Positions 1 to 11,598 of a stretch of 64,000 nucleotides of DNA are shown here, piece by piece (positions within the stretch are counted from its first letter, which is position 1; every line of letters begins with the position of its first letter). Both the position numbers and the translations under genes were made by a program. The stretch is from Conchocele bisecta (Eukaryota; Mollusca; Bivalvia; Lucinida; Thyasiridae). Location of the stretch: positions 1 to 64,000 of the forward strand of contig JAQRGA010000140.1 in NCBI GenBank assembly GCA_029237695.1, read 5' to 3'. A model generated the notes under the pieces. It saw only the letters and a program-made list of their open reading frames with translations, had not been told where the DNA came from and searched no databases.

Positions 1-1540
1 AACAAGGACCATAGTGTACCTTCATAGACAGGTAAATTGGACCAGCATTCATTAAGTAACAAGGACCATATTGTACTTCATAGATAGGTAATTGGGAACC
101 GCTTACAAATCCAGTTGAAGGGTTTAACCAAGACCATTAATTGGTTACGGTTCCATAGAATTAAAGGTATTGACCAAGCCAGCAGGAATAACCAAGGACA
201 TATTGGTTAACTTCCATAGTCTAGTATTGACCACATTCAGTGAAGTTAACAAGGGGACATTATTGTACTATTCTAGACAGGTATGACCAGCATCCAGATG
301 AGGTAACCAAAGACAATATAGTACTCAAGATAGTTATGACCGCATGCAGTGAAGAAACCAAGGACCATATTTGTATTCCATAGGATTAGGTAATTGGACC
401 AGCAAATTCAGTGAAAAGTAACAAGACCAATATTGTACTTCATAATAGGTTATTGGACCAACATGCAGTGAAGTAACCAAGACATTTGGTTACTCATTAT
501 AGAGGTATTGACCACATCCGTGAAGTAAAACAAGGGGGACCCAATATTGTAACTTCATAGACAGGTAAAGACCAGCAATCATTGAAGTAACAAGGACCAT
601 AAATGTACTTCATAGACATGTATTAACCAGCCAGCTGTGAAGGTTTTAAAAAAATAAAACAAGGACCATATTGAACTTCATAACAGGTATACCATCACAA
701 GAGCAGTAACAAGGACCATATTGTGTACTTCAAAGATAAGTAATTGACCAGCATCAGTGAAAGTAACAAGGACCATGAATTGTTTACCTTCATAGATAGT
801 ATTGACCAGGCATCATGAAGTTAACAAGGTACCAATATTTGTACTCATAGATAGGTTATGGACCAGCAGCAGTGAAAGTAACAAGGACCATATTTTGTAC
901 TTCTTAACATGGTATTGACCAGCATCAGGTTGAAGTTAACAAGGAACCAATTGGTACTTCATTAGACAGGGTATTGACCAGCATCAGTTAAGTAAACAAG
1001 GTCACCATATTAGTAACTTCATAGAGCCGTCTTGACCATCATCAGTGAAGTAAAAGGACCATCTTTACTTCCAATAGACAGGAATTGACCAGCCATCAGT
1101 GGAAGTTTGAACAAGGAACCAGATAGTACTTCATAATAACGTGGTATAAGAACCAAGCATCCAGTGAATTAAACAAGGACCATATTTTTACTTCAAAGAC
1201 AGGTATTGACCAGCTTCAGTGAAGTAACAAGGACCATATTGTACTTCATAGACAGGTATTGACCAGCATCAGTGAAGTAACAAGGACCATATTGTACTTC
1301 ATAGATAGGTAATGACCAGCATCAGTGAAGTAACAAGGACCATATTGTACATTCATAGATAGGTAATGACCAGCATCAGTGAATAACAAGGACCATATTG
1401 TACTTCATAGACAGGTATTGACCAGCATCAGTGAAGTAACAAGGACCATATTGTACTTCATAGACAGGTATTGACCAGCAGCAGTGAAGTAACAAGGACC
1501 ATATTGTACTTCATAGATAGGTAATGACCAGCATCATTGA
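1..1540. repeat. 53-bp minisatellite array, mostly degraded
   Basis: About 29 head-to-tail units of ~53 bp built around 'AACAAGGACCATATTGTACT' and 'GACCAGCATCAGTGAAGT'. The last ~380 bp (about 1160-1540) are nearly uniform. The first ~1160 bp carry dense single-base insertions and deletions, many of them homopolymer stretches or dropped bases, in every unit. The array runs off the left window edge. No coding capacity is seen. Confidence 0.95.
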
Positions 1541-1821
1541 AGCGTTTATCCATCTCGATATGAGCACGGCTGGGCAGGATCTACCTAGATTCAACTAAGT
1601 CTGCAAGGTCAGTGAATATGATATTCAAGGTCACAGGCTGACACACCAGTCAAATTTACTTTCTGACCAGTGTGGAATGGACCCTCCCATGTCTTTCAGA
1701 CTATTCCATTTATCAGAAAGAGGTATTGGTTTAGAAATTAGAAAATATCCACACATTGTGCAGATCCTGACGGCTCCTTATGAACCGGCTCTTCGTGATC
1801 TACACTGTTTGCAAACAGTAT
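1541..1821. other. Intergenic, part of a palindromic dispersed repeat
   Basis: No gene is seen. From about 1690 the sequence ('CAGACTATTCCATTTATC', then 'CAGATCCTGACGGCTC') matches a family also present near 5990-6110, 10860-10925, 16200-16330 (inverted) and 51830-51970. Its signature is 'GATGAGACGGCTCGTTACGA' followed by an inverted partner. Confidence 0.5.
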
Positions 1822-2045
1822 AGTGTTTGTTTGTTTGTTTGTTTGTTGGGTTTTAACGGCCTATCAACAACTAAGGTCATTTAAGGCCGGGTCAATGGGT
1901 TTAGTACTAAATCCCATTATATTACCTTGTACAAATGGGGGTAAAATCCCAAAATCAGAACAGAATATTTACAATAAAATAACTATAGATTCAGCCCTGA
2001 AATCAGAATAATCCTGATCTGATGACAGGTCCTCGCCACACCAGG
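1822..2045 (+). repeat. Dispersed SINE-like family A ('GTTTAACGGCCTATCAACA')
   Basis: It begins with a TTTG microsatellite, then 'TTTTAACGGCCTATCAACAA', 'CCAAAATCAGAACAGAATAT' and a 3' part ending near 'CCACACCAGGC'. The same order recurs at 2966-3385, 5340-5722, 27465-27815, 33763-34080 and 40372-40735. Better-kept copies hold a 'GGGTTCGATCCC' box resembling a pol III B box, so a SINE origin is possible but unproven. Short open frames across it are accidental. Confidence 0.85.
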
Positions 2046-2139
2046 CAAACAGTATGGTAGAGGTCTGTAGTGGTGAAAGGATTAAATTTAAATGTTCAAG
2101 CTACCCAGTTTGACAAGTTGAAAATCCACGTTTGGCATT

Positions 2140-2270
2140 AAATGTCACGGAGCGAGAGGAGTGCGCATCCAGCCGGGACTCGAACCCGGGACCTCTGGTT
2201 TACCATACCAGTACTCTACCGACTGAGCTAACCAGGCACAGATGCACACATCCTCCCCATAGTGACCTAC
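2140..2270 (-). repeat. tRNA-derived SINE head or tRNA-like unit 1
   Basis: On the minus strand, about 2165-2238 reads as a tRNA-like body. It has an A box 'TTAGCTCAGTCGGTAGAG', an anticodon arm with CTGGT/ACCAG stem and loop ATGGTAA (anticodon position GGT, Thr by reading), and a perfect T arm CCGGG-TTCGAGT-CCCGG. The acceptor stem pairs poorly. The unit and its flanks ('AATGTCACGGAGC' and 'CCATAGTGAC') repeat at 2405-2525, so a retroposed SINE is more likely than a functional tRNA gene. Confidence 0.6.
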
Positions 2271-2404
2271 ATAACAACCGAGACATACTCCTCCACCAAA
2301 TTGAAATTCCTTCACGAATTCCATACTGTTTGAGACGGTGATCGTCTGTGGAACAATCTTGAGTATTTATCCTTCACGGTCCCACATGGTCCCACATCGG
2401 GTGC

Positions 2405-2525
2405 CAAATGTCACGGAGCAAGAGAAAAGTGCACCGGGCCGCAGGACTCGAACTAAGGATCATACCAGTGCCCTACCGTCTGAGCTAACTAGGCATAGAT
2501 ACACACCTCCTCTCCATAGTGACTT
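2405..2525 (-). repeat. tRNA-derived unit 2, degenerate
   Basis: A second copy of the unit at 2140-2270 with the same outer blocks ('AATGTCACGGAGC' and 'CCATAGTGAC'). Its tRNA-like body is eroded: the T arm reads 'GGACTCGAACTAAGG' on the plus strand and no longer pairs. The two copies sit head to tail ~265 bp apart. Confidence 0.6.
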
Positions 2526-2527
2526 CC

Positions 2528-2735
2528 CGTAATAACCCTAAATATTCGTACACCATTTGTTTTGGAAAGCCCCTATAAAATAGGGGTTTCCCAAAACAAA
2601 TTGTATCCAGATATATTATTAATGTGATAAACCAGTACAACCATACAAACACTAAACATTTGGACACTATGTTGTAGGAAACCAGATATTTATATGAGTT
2701 TCCTAGAATAATGTGTCCGAATATTGAGGGCTATT
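2528..2735. mobile_element. MITE with 'CCCTAAATATTCGGACACC' terminal inverted repeats, diverged
   Basis: The left end 'CCCTAAATATTCGTACACC' and right end 'GTGTCCGAATATTGAGGG' are imperfect inverted repeats. Inside is a hairpin around 'CCCCTATAAAATAGGGG'. A cleaner member lies at 43014-43234 and a degraded end near 7325-7350. No coding content. Confidence 0.7.
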
Positions 2736-2965
2736 ATGGTACACATCAGCTGTGACATTTGACCTCGACATTCGACCTTTGTTGGCAGCTGATACGGCTG
2801 TTGCTCCAAGACAAGCTACCATTCATGAGCGGGGCGGCCCAGAAATACCTCTTCAACATAATGGAGGAGATGGTCACTGAAGGTAGGGTCATAGAAAAAT
2901 ATATCCCGTACAGAAAATGTGATATTTTCTGTATATGACGTCGAAAATTGACGAAATTCTCATAG

Positions 2966-3385
2966 TAAATGTGGATGTTTGTTTGTTTGTTTATTGGTGT
3001 TTAACGGCCTATCAACAGCTAAGGTCATGTAAGGCGTGGAAAACGGGTTCGATCCCGTTTTAACCTGCTGCATTGGGGGGAAAATTCCAAAATCAGAACG
3101 GAATATTTACATCAAGAAACAATATATTCAGCCCTGAAATTAGAATAACCTGACCTGGTGGCAAGTCCATACCACACCAAAGTCACTTGGCCCCTTTCCC
3201 TAAATAGGATTACGAATAATCGTAATACTCACATAACCAGATTCAACTGTCACATACAAAATGCCAAAGAAGTATGTGAGGGCCAAACCAGGTCTCCAGT
3301 CAGAATTCCGCTAAGGATGAACACCGATCGTTAAATTACCCATCGCTTGCACCCACCTTCCACCCACAGTAAATGTGCAATCATA
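2966..3385 (+). repeat. Dispersed family A copy
   Basis: A fuller copy of the 1822 family. It has a TTTG microsatellite, 'GTTTAACGGCCTATCAACAG', 'GGTTCGATCCCG', and a 3' end through 'GATCGTTAAATTACCCATCG' and 'CACCTTCCACCCAC', the last of which is also seen at 40735. Confidence 0.85.
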
Positions 3386-3499
3386 TTCTATTTCGCATTT
3401 ACTCTGAACTTTCGATGTCATTTACAGAAAATATCGTAAATCTTTCATGCTATCGCACATATTACATATTAGGTACAAAATCAGATGGCTTGCCTCATA

Positions 3500-3845
3500 C
3501 ATGGCACCAACTGCAGCAATGGGGCTTATGGGATTTGTGACCAGTGTAGCTCCTGATCAAATAGAACACTCCTGTTTCATTTATGGAATTGCGAACAGTG
3601 CAAATCTTGATCAGACTGCGGATGCACAGGCTGATCAGGAACTACACTGGTCGCCAAAACCCATAAGCCCCATTTCTCCAGTCAACCATAAATGTGGCCC
3701 TGACTGTAGAAATGGGGCTTATGACGTTTCTAGTCAGTCTAGGTGCTGATCTTATAGCACATTGCTGCAGTCGGAAGCGGAAGAGGTGATCTGGGGCCAC
3801 ACTGGTCGCAAAACTTATAAACCCCATTTATTATAACAAATAATT
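3500..3845. mobile_element. Palindromic MITE family B ('CTGGAGAAATGGGGCTTATG')
   Basis: This family has ends 'GTGACTGGAGAAATGGGGCT' and 'CCCCATTTCTCCAGTCAC' and an interior with 'CTGATCAGACTGTGCGGATG' and 'CTGATCTGGATCTACACTGG'. Here one copy is followed by part of a second. Other copies include 8500-8820, 10328-10556, 16740-16935, 20520-20735, 47757-47985, 48525-48755, 49670-50030, 53762-53960, 54445-54655 and 58745-59130. Open frames through it are accidental. Confidence 0.85.
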
Positions 3846-4107
3846 AAGACCTTTCTAAAAAGTGGAACGACTATTTCTTTTCCAAGGTTATTAATTTTAA
3901 GCATAATTTAATAATGTGCCTTCTTTTTATTTCATGAAATTCAATCAAATAATGACTTTACTACAAAAAGAAATAGTTGACAGATTTCAGTGCATCGTTT
4001 ATCATATTAAATATCACATTAAATAAAGATGCTCTATATATGTATACGTGGCTTGGTACAAATGAATATTTTATCACAAATGTGGTGTACAGAGATCATA
4101 ATTTATG

Positions 4108-4370
4108 AGACACGTCATGTGCTCTTGTACCCAAGAAGATGTGCGATGTTTCATGAAAAATATTTACAGAAACTGTGATATTTTCTGTAAGTAACTTCGA
4201 AAATCAACGTGTTTTTCATAGCAAAAACAGAATAGAATTCCACATATGGTTTGTAAATTTCATCCACTTTCGACGTAATTTACAGAAAATCTCGTAACTT
4301 TTGTAAATATTTTTCATGAGATATCGCACATCTTCTTAGGTACAAAATCACATGACTGTCTTATATGGAT
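4108..4370. mobile_element. Near-palindromic MITE family C
   Basis: The ends 'ATGAGACACGTCATGTG' / 'CACATGACTGTCTTAT' and inner arms around 'TGTGATATTTTCTGTAA' / 'TTACAGAAAATCTCGTAA' fold the whole unit into one hairpin. Sister copies: 10558-10700 (half), 17308-17556, 19360-19618, 46855-47070 and 48283-48520. No gene. Confidence 0.8.
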
Positions 4371-5339
4371 ATGTTGGTTTATCACAAAGTGAATATTTTT
4401 GTCACGACAATGCGTCTGTTCTCCCTGATCTCCAGTAACCAAATCACAGACGAACATCGCGGCGATGAAGATCCTTGTGAACTTTACCATTGGCTGCCTC
4501 CATGAGCACCATTAGACATGCATCGGAAACACAGGCTGATCAGAATCTACACTGGTTGCAAAACTCATAAGCGAGTATGCTACATGTAGGGGGGTCCAGA
4601 GGACATATTTTGAGATCTAGATGTCCAGAAATGCACTTTCCTGTGTTTTGCGGCATTTAAATTCAGACTTCAACAGGTGGTAAACTGTCATCTATGTAAA
4701 ACTCCATGGCGAACAGGGGAGTGGCGGGAGGGGGAGAAGGTTACAACCCCGGAACCCCCCTCCAGATCCGCCCCTGGACAGCATGGCGATTACATTCTCA
4801 AGACTTGCACAGAAACAAGGAAATACTTTTAACTACTATACCTGAATGGTAGATAATTAAGTCATTGATAGATTCATAAAACAAGTTCCTTTTTATCCAT
4901 TTAAAAGTTATTACAAAGAACAGCAATAGCATTTATAAAACTGCTAGGAGGATCTGACCAAACTACATGGATGCCAACTTTAGACGTCATTTACAGAAAA
5001 TATTGCAGATTTTTAATCAATGTCAGAGATAAGCGGTGTTGTGATAAGGGAGGTAATTAGGGCTAAATCCGGGCTCGTGTATTCTCTGTCACTGTAGACT
5101 GGTAGAGTTAGTCATCTTTGATCACACATATTTTGTTTAACATTTGTAAATATTGTTATTTGGTAATTTTTTACTATGTTTCAGGCCTCAACAAATTCTA
5201 CATTTTCCCCTCATCCAGATTGGAGTTCAACTAATCCAACGATATATACTTCAATGTTGAAGTTGCATTGTCCCTTTAAATTAAAATTGAAAGTGAACGG
5301 GTTTAAGTTTTAACATCCCAACAACAGCTAAGCTCCGAG
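4371..5339. other. Intergenic, repeat scraps
   Basis: No gene is seen. 4510-4575 holds a shred of family B. 4735-4785 has 'CCAGATCCGCCCCTGGA', the end of another dispersed element also present near 57380-57400. The rest is AT-rich single-copy-looking sequence without open frames. Confidence 0.5.
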
Positions 5340-5722
5340 ATGGTTTGTTGGTTTGTTTGTTTACCCGGTGTTTAACGGCCTATCAACAACTAAGGTCAAG
5401 TAAGGCGAACAGGGTCGTTCTCATATTTAACCTGCTGCATTGGGGGGAAAATCCCAAAATCAGAACAGAATATTTACATAAAGCACAAATATATTCAGCC
5501 CGGAAATTAGAATAACCCGACCTGGTGCCAGGTCCATACAGTTACCACACCAAAGTCACTTGGCCCCTTCGCTAAAAGTAATAGGATTAATAATACTCAT
5601 ATTACTCATACAAAGGGTACAACCAGATTTAACCCTCACATACAAGAATGCCAACGACGTACCCGAGGGCCAGACCAGGTCGCTGTTCGGGATTCCGGTA
5701 TTAGGATGATCCCGGTTTTAAA
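5340..5722 (+). repeat. Dispersed family A copy
   Basis: A TTTG run, 'GTTTAACGGCCTATCAACAA' and 'CCAAAATCAGAACAGAATAT', then a 3' part ending near 'TTCCGGTATTAGGATGATCC'. Confidence 0.85.
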
Positions 5723-8499
5723 ATCTCACCATGAAACACCATGAACTTATGTTTTCACTGAGTCTCCATGTATCACGTCTCACAATGCGTACACACGGTA
5801 AATAATAACTGCCTCCAATCGATGCTGAGTTTGCAAACTCTTCCACCTCACTGCCCAGTAGTGTTTCCCCAGTTGTGTCAGCTATAATCACACTGGGTCA
5901 GTTCATCTGAAAATGTAACCAAACTTGCATTCAACACTTTCATCCCTAGGAAACTGGTATGGACTGTTCCGTGTAGACTTTTGAACCATCTATTACATGT
6001 AATCAGAAAAGGCGAGTTTTTGGTAAATATCGGAAAATATCCACAAACAGTGCAGATCCTGATGAGACGGCTCGTCACGCGCCGTATCATCTAGATCTAA
6101 TGGTTTGCATACATTGGGAAAGCAGTCTGTAGTGTTGATAGGGTTAATGAGGAAATATGTGATAATTTGCATTCGTGAACATTGGAAGTTGACACTGACA
6201 ATATGCGACTTGCCATGACAACAATGGCGACAACATTTGCTACAATAGCACGGCAAGTCGTGCATGGTTGTGCTCACGTTCAACATGTTCACCCCTAAAA
6301 TATCTGACATTGATAGTTCCATGCTCATTTCTGCACTATTCCATTAATCAGGTACGGGGGATTTTTTAAATACCTGAAATTACTGGCAAACCACGATGCA
6401 CACCACGATGACACGGACGTTTCAGTTTTAGGTGGCTGTTATTTCATTTATGTATGTTCTAAAATCTAACTCACTTTAGAGGAATCAGAAATCATTGTTG
6501 GATAGATATTTTAAGTTTTATTTTAATTGTTTTGGTAAAATAAATACAATTTATGACAATATCTATGGTTTGCTTTCTCTATCAGTCCAGAACAATGTAT
6601 TACTTATTTATTTAATGGTGTTTAACGGACCGTCAACAGCTAAGGTCATCTTAGGCCGGGTGAACAGGTTCAAATCAAATATTTCACCTGTTGTGATGGG
6701 GACAGAAGAATTTAAATCATTTGAAAGAAGAGAACTACGCTGCAATTCCAGGATGCGAGTCATCCGTATTTGTGCAGGAACTGATTGATTGGTTTGGGGT
6801 CTACATCAATTAAACAATACGGCCATATACAGTTGGACTCTGTGTGTAAGCCAGATTGATCTTTTACATGTCATTTAATAGTGTCCCACGGTCTGTCAAC
6901 CGCTAGGGTCATTTTAAGGCTTTTACAAATTTCAGTAAAAACTGGACATGTTTGAATCTGGTTTCATCATTTTATTCAGAGAATGAAAATTCCATTTGTT
7001 ATGATTCTAGTACGGTTAAAATCTACTCGCCAAGGCGAAATTGTTACACTAGACATTATTTGTTACAGAAGTGTTGTTGTAGGGAGGTGGTTGTTCGGGG
7101 AGATTGACTGTATTTGTACATTTGTAGATCATTCTTGTCATTTCCTGATTATTGAAAATTGGCATTTATATATTATTTGTCAGAAAATTAATATCTTCAA
7201 TCCAGACCTTACAATCACTACACTGGGTAACATTGGTGGTATGATGAAACAGTACAACCATACTTACCTTAAATATTGGGACACCCTTGAGGGGAAACCA
7301 TATATGAATTTATCAGTGGTTCTCAGAATAAATTGTGTCCGAATGTTTAGAGTAAAAAGAGACTTGAGTGGTAACATCATATTCTTTTGGTGAGAAATAA
7401 ACATATTATTTTCGAGGAGAAAACATGCGTGTCTTCAGCATGGTGTCATATTGTCCGTCTGAATCTGTATTCACCAGAGGCGCCTATCAGCAGATGTCTT
7501 TTATATTATATTCAGTGTTATAAGTGTATTAATACGTGTATAACATCGTAGAAATATGGCGCGAAACGGCACGTCATGGCATTACAAATATTGCATGATG
7601 TCATCCCCAAATAAACAATGACAAATTTGTTAATATCATGGCAATTTCTGGACCGAATTTCTTTTCTAAGTTAGGTCACAATGGCCATGTTTCGGATGTA
7701 ATTTCCAAATTATTTGTTTTTACCCTTCAAGCTGACCAAACAAAACACGTGAAATTGATCTGCGGTATGACAATGTTTCATACAAAATACAGTCTACAAT
7801 ACAGAGAACAGTTACCTTTTCTCAAACTGAAATTGAAACGTTTCCCACAGTCATGTCTGGTTCGTCTCATCACTGCCGCGAGATCTGAAAACATTGATTG
7901 TGATTGGTTGACTCTTGATTGATTGATTGCTTGATTGATTGATTGATTATACCTTGACAGTTGCAGGTGTCAGATTTTCAAATACATATTCCAAGAATAT
8001 ATATTGGTGGAGTTTTAGCCCATTACATTCGGAATATACCTTTACGGGTAGAATGTTTTTTTTTAAATATTTTAATTTTATTTTTGTTATTTCTCAATGA
8101 AAGTATATGTTGTAACCACAAATTTTAACCGTCTCGACAAGTTGGTGGTCGCGACATATACTTCTGAGCACATAGAAGGAGAATATAGGAACTCTAGCAA
8201 ACTTCCTCACTGGACACACGGACACACAGTAGGTGGACAGAAGTCATTTCCCGAAAATAAAAATCCCATAGACTTACATGTATTTCCATCTTTACTGCCA
8301 AACATGTAGCTCAGTACTTTACCAATTTGAATGAAATACAAAATGTTTTGACAGAAACAAGTTTTCCCAGAAAAACAGCTGCAGGCAATAATTATTTGGT
8401 TCACACTTTTTATAGATGAAGGAAAACTCAAAAACTCATTAAACTGCTTCTCACACGAGAGGATCAACAACAGCTCTGCACCAGGTCTGACAGGTAATT
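5723..8499. other. Intergenic, degenerate repeats; no supported gene
   Basis: Fragments of family A lie near 6600-6700 and 6866-6925. 6045-6110 carries the 'GATGAGACGGCTCG' palindromic family. 7325-7350 carries the 'GTGTCCGAATGTTTAG' MITE end. 7918-7948 is a GATT microsatellite. 8100-8165 is an imperfect hairpin with 'AGTATATGTTGT' and 'ACATATACTT' ends. Open frames of 94-136 codons at 6983-7393 and 7638-7922 look accidental: the first crosses the MITE end and neither shows a recognisable domain. Confidence 0.5.
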
Positions 8500-8820
8500 T
8501 ACTCACTGAATGATTAACAGAGCAGACCCAGATCAGACTGTAGATCTACACAAGCTGATGTGGGATTACACTGGTTGCATACTTCATACTTCACAGACCA
8601 CTATTTTGTCCTCAGAGTCAACATTGAAGTGTAGGCCATAATCAGACGGAGCGGATGTGCATGCTGATCTGGGACTACACTGGTTGCGTACTCGACAGAC
8701 CACTGTTTTGTCAATATAATCAGGAAAGTTTTCCTCGATATTGAACAGTGTAGGTCCTGATCAGATTGTGCAGGCCGACCTGGAGCTACACTGGTCGAAT
8801 AATCAATAAGTCCATTTTTG
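8500..8820. mobile_element. Family B MITE, rearranged copy
   Basis: Several partial inverted and direct segments of the family B interior ('CTGATCTGGGACTACACTGG', 'TGATCAGATTGTGCAGG') are strung together. This looks like successive internal duplications. Confidence 0.65.
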
Positions 8821-9479
8821 CTGTGGGAATTCACCAAGTTAACCCTCACTGCGCTGGAGACGGAAATTGTCGTCTGCGGTTTTTCATTTTTGCCTCGATT
8901 CTTAAAAAAAAAAACAGGTTCGACAGCGCATGAGAATCGTATCCAGTGGAGACGATTCTCATGCAGTCAATACAGGGTTTTGTCAAGAAATATTGAAAAA
9001 CAAGAAATGCGTCTGTCGAACGCGGATGCCACCTGCAGCATATTTGAGAAACTGGGACAAATTGGTTAACCGAAATGTGTGACGGACGGACAGACGGATG
9101 GACAGACGGACGCACTATATAAAAGATCAAAGGAATGACCACCTAAGGAACAATAGGCTTAAGTGGTCAACGGAATAAATCTATTGTATTCTTTTGTCTT
9201 AGGCCACGCCTCTAACCACCTAAGACCCTGTACGTGTGCCCGGACGGACGGACGGTCCAAACACTATATGCCACCCGTTTCTTCGAAACCCGGTGGCATA
9301 ATAAATCATTTCCGGCAGACGACAAAATTTAATTCAGCGTAGTAAGGGTTAAACTTACCTTCTTGCATCCGACAGATAATGCCTGATCTAAAACTTTTGT
9401 CGTGTTTTTGAGAAGTTTTCTCTGGCCAGCCACCCTTCGGCTTCGGACTGTAAATGTTATGAAAACAACAGCAATTCAT
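8821..9479. other. Intergenic with GGACGGACGG-rich repeat
   Basis: Two blocks of 'GACGGACGGACAGACGG'-type sequence (about 9080-9115 and 9240-9255) belong to a repeat also seen at 22190-22620. It contains 'CTATATAAAAGATCAAAGGA' and the pair 'ATAGGCTTAAGTGG' / 'CCACCTAAGACC', suggesting inverted ends. No gene. Confidence 0.5.
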
Positions 9480-9985
9480 GTGTTAGTACAATATTAGGTT
9501 CCACCATGTCCAGCCGTGGGTAAACGTTTGCCGTGGCATGAGGGAACTGTTTGAACCCCAAGGCCATAGTGGCACGAGGATACTGTTTGAACCCCAAGGT
9601 CGTAGACCGCGTGTTCAAACAGTTCACGTGTGCCACGGCAAACGTTTACCAACAGCTGGACATGGTCGTATGTTATTGTTACATTTCCGTCGGAAAAATA
9701 TCATGTAATTTGAGCATTTTTGCACTACTTTCAGTACTTTGATAATCTGCTCCATTCAAACAGCTGATTTAAGTGTACATATTCCATGGCTGCAGTACAC
9801 GTCGCGTGATGCAGTCGTGAACTGGTCTGGTGACGTGATGGCTCGTTCTAGTAACGTCATGAGACGCATGCATTACGTAGGTGTTTGCTTAGCCCCGAAA
9901 TGAGCATTGTCTACAGCCATGGTCAAACAGCACACGCTGTACGTTTAAACACGTATGTGAGCGGTGTCACAAAACGGCAGTCATG
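9480..9985 (-). mobile_element. Dispersed element E with palindromic end ('GCCGTGGCA')
   Basis: The left part folds on itself ('GTCCAGCCGTGGGTAAACG' against 'CGTTTACCAACAGCTGGAC'). The right part ('GTCTACAGCCATGGTCAAAC', 'CATGCATTACGTAGGTG') matches 62905-63310 in reverse complement and fragments at 30625-30780 and 36985-37140. The ~500-bp length with no open frame suggests a non-autonomous transposon. Confidence 0.7.
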
Positions 9986-10009
9986 TAACAATTACTGATT
10001 GAATTGTAG

Positions 10010-10205
10010 TTTTGTTGATTGATTGACGTTTTATGTCCATTGAACAAGGTCATATACCTAAAGGAAACACACCTGTATGACAGTATGGGGATAATCCTTA
10101 AATTCGGCATTGGAATTAGAAAACCGTTCCAGTACTGAAACCAAAATACATCTATCCTGATATGGTGCCAGGAACCCTTACCGCACCTGGTCACATGACC
10201 ACAGG
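10010..10205. repeat. Dispersed repeat related to family A
   Basis: It contains 'TTTTATGTCCATTGAACAA' and a 3' block 'GGTGCCAGGAACCCTTACC' like family A ends. Related starts ('TTTATGTCCATTCAACAGCA') occur at 21880, 29860 and 36310. Confidence 0.5.
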
Positions 10206-10327
10206 TGGTAATCCCTGTGAATAGAGTATATTCAATTCAGTACAATAAATTGTTTTATCTTGTATTTAATCCGATTCATTGGCTATTTGTATGTTTTAAA
10301 GCATATTTTACACTCGTTATATGTATC

Positions 10328-10556
10328 TGTGACTGGAGAAATGGCTTATGGTTTCTGTGACCAGTGTAGATCCAGATCACCTGTGCATTCACACAGTTTG
10401 ATCAGGATCTGTACTGTTCATCATTCCATCAATGAAACACCCGTCATGTTTCTAACAAGCAATATAGATCATCAGGCTACAGGAGTGTGCTATTTTATCA
10501 GGAGCTACATTGATCACAAATCCCATAAGCCCCATTTCACCAGACACAGCCACATA
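10328..10556. mobile_element. Family B MITE
   Basis: A complete-looking copy from 'CTGTGACTGGAGAAATGG' to 'CCCCATTTCACCAGACACAG', followed directly by half of a family C unit (10558-10700). Confidence 0.8.
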
Positions 10557-10557
10557 T

Positions 10558-11057
10558 AGATTTTGTACCCGAGAACATGTGCAATTTTTCACGATATAAA
10601 TTTACAGAAACTGTGATATGTTCTGTAAATTACATCTAAAGATGGCGTAGTTTTCATAGCAAATTCCGCATTTGCTTTGAAAATTTCGTAAAATTGTGAC
10701 TTCGTCTGTCCATCCGTTCCCCTTCATACGGCACTGGCTCCAGGCTTGGTTTGCTTCCCTGCTCAAATAAGCCAAAGACTCATGGGTAAAGTAGGATAAA
10801 TTGGTGTTTTTTCTAACCCTTTCACCCCTACTTAACTGGAATGGATTTTTATGTTAATTTCAGGATCGTCACAGTCATTTTCAGACTATTCCATTTATGA
10901 AAAGGGGGTGTTTTTGTTCTCAACAAGAAATGTGGCCTGTCGGCACACGAATGCCCCTGGTGGCAGATTGGAGAAACTGGCAAAGTATTTAACCAAAGTA
11001 ATAAGTACATGTATTCACAAGCACATTTATGACGGACAAAAGGTCAAGGTCATATTA
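10558..11057. other. Intergenic; half of a family C MITE, then unassigned
   Basis: 10558-10700 is the left half of family C. 10850-10925 holds 'CAGACTATTCCATTTATGA'. 10940-11057 resembles the 'GTTGTCAGAGGACAACGAAG' family. No gene. Confidence 0.5.
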
Positions 11058-11529
11058 AGGTATCACTGTGCTAAATATAGTACACATCGGCCAGGGGGTA
11101 TGCTTTAGTAGTCCGGTATAAAAAAATAGTGCAGACGTTTTGAGGCCACAGACCCAGTTTGCTTGTAAATCCTGATCCATTACAGCCCAATTTTACTTGA
11201 GAAACATGTTGGGGTGTTTTTAACACCAGTTTCCAGCATATTTCTAGCATTTAAAAGAAATTACTGAGCCTGCTTGTCACGTGATGTGAACACTACGTCA
11301 CATGACACTTTGATGATAAACAATATGGCGGACTGGACAAGGTTGAATTTTTCTTTCTTAGGAGTAAGTGAACATATTGTTTAATTAGTGAAAATCCGGT
11401 GCAGACAGGTTGCAGGTTATGAAAAGGTAGGTTCCACAGCATCCATACGAATAGTGAGTGTGAGAGAATGGCCATATTTGGAGGAATCGGTTAAGTTGTA
11501 TAGTAAAACTAATTGGTGGTTGTTAGCCT
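11058..11529 (+). repeat. Left terminal direct repeat (D1) of the nuclease/transposase cassette
   Basis: It starts at 'AGGTATCACTGTGC' and ends at 'GTTGTTAGCCT'. It is almost identical to 14402-14875: I see one C/T change, a 2-base indel and a change at the last bases. It holds a promoter-like stretch (TCACGTGATG E-box-like, TACGTCACATGAC) and a candidate first exon (see 11325). With the other repeat it encloses the two genes below, like a long terminal repeat, although the enclosed genes are not retroviral. Confidence 0.9.
11325..11363 (+). CDS. Candidate 13-codon first exon inside terminal repeat D1
   Basis: ATG at 11325 sits in 'ACAATATGGCGGACTGG', which resembles a YY1-type initiator over a start codon. 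It reads MADWTRLNFSFLG and runs into a strong donor, GGA|GTAAGTGA, at 11364. The same exon is present in D2 (about 14670-14708). No downstream acceptor that keeps frame with the nuclease gene was found with confidence, so the spliced product is unknown. It could be a leader exon captured from a host gene or the element's own promoter exon. Confidence 0.35.
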
Positions 11530-11598
11530 ATAAGCATTTCCGGGTCATCGGTGGATGTCGTCTGCTTTCTTTGAAATCAACTCTAAACGGTTTTAATC

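Noticed and set aside
1..1540. CRISPR-like array
   Set aside because: Units are contiguous 53-bp repeats without distinct spacers; this is a eukaryotic minisatellite.
6983..7393. 136-codon plus-strand open frame
   Set aside because: No recognisable motif, and it runs through a MITE end (GTGTCCGAATGTTTAG).
7638..7922. 94-codon plus-strand open frame
   Set aside because: No domain, no splice or promoter context, ends in a GATT microsatellite.
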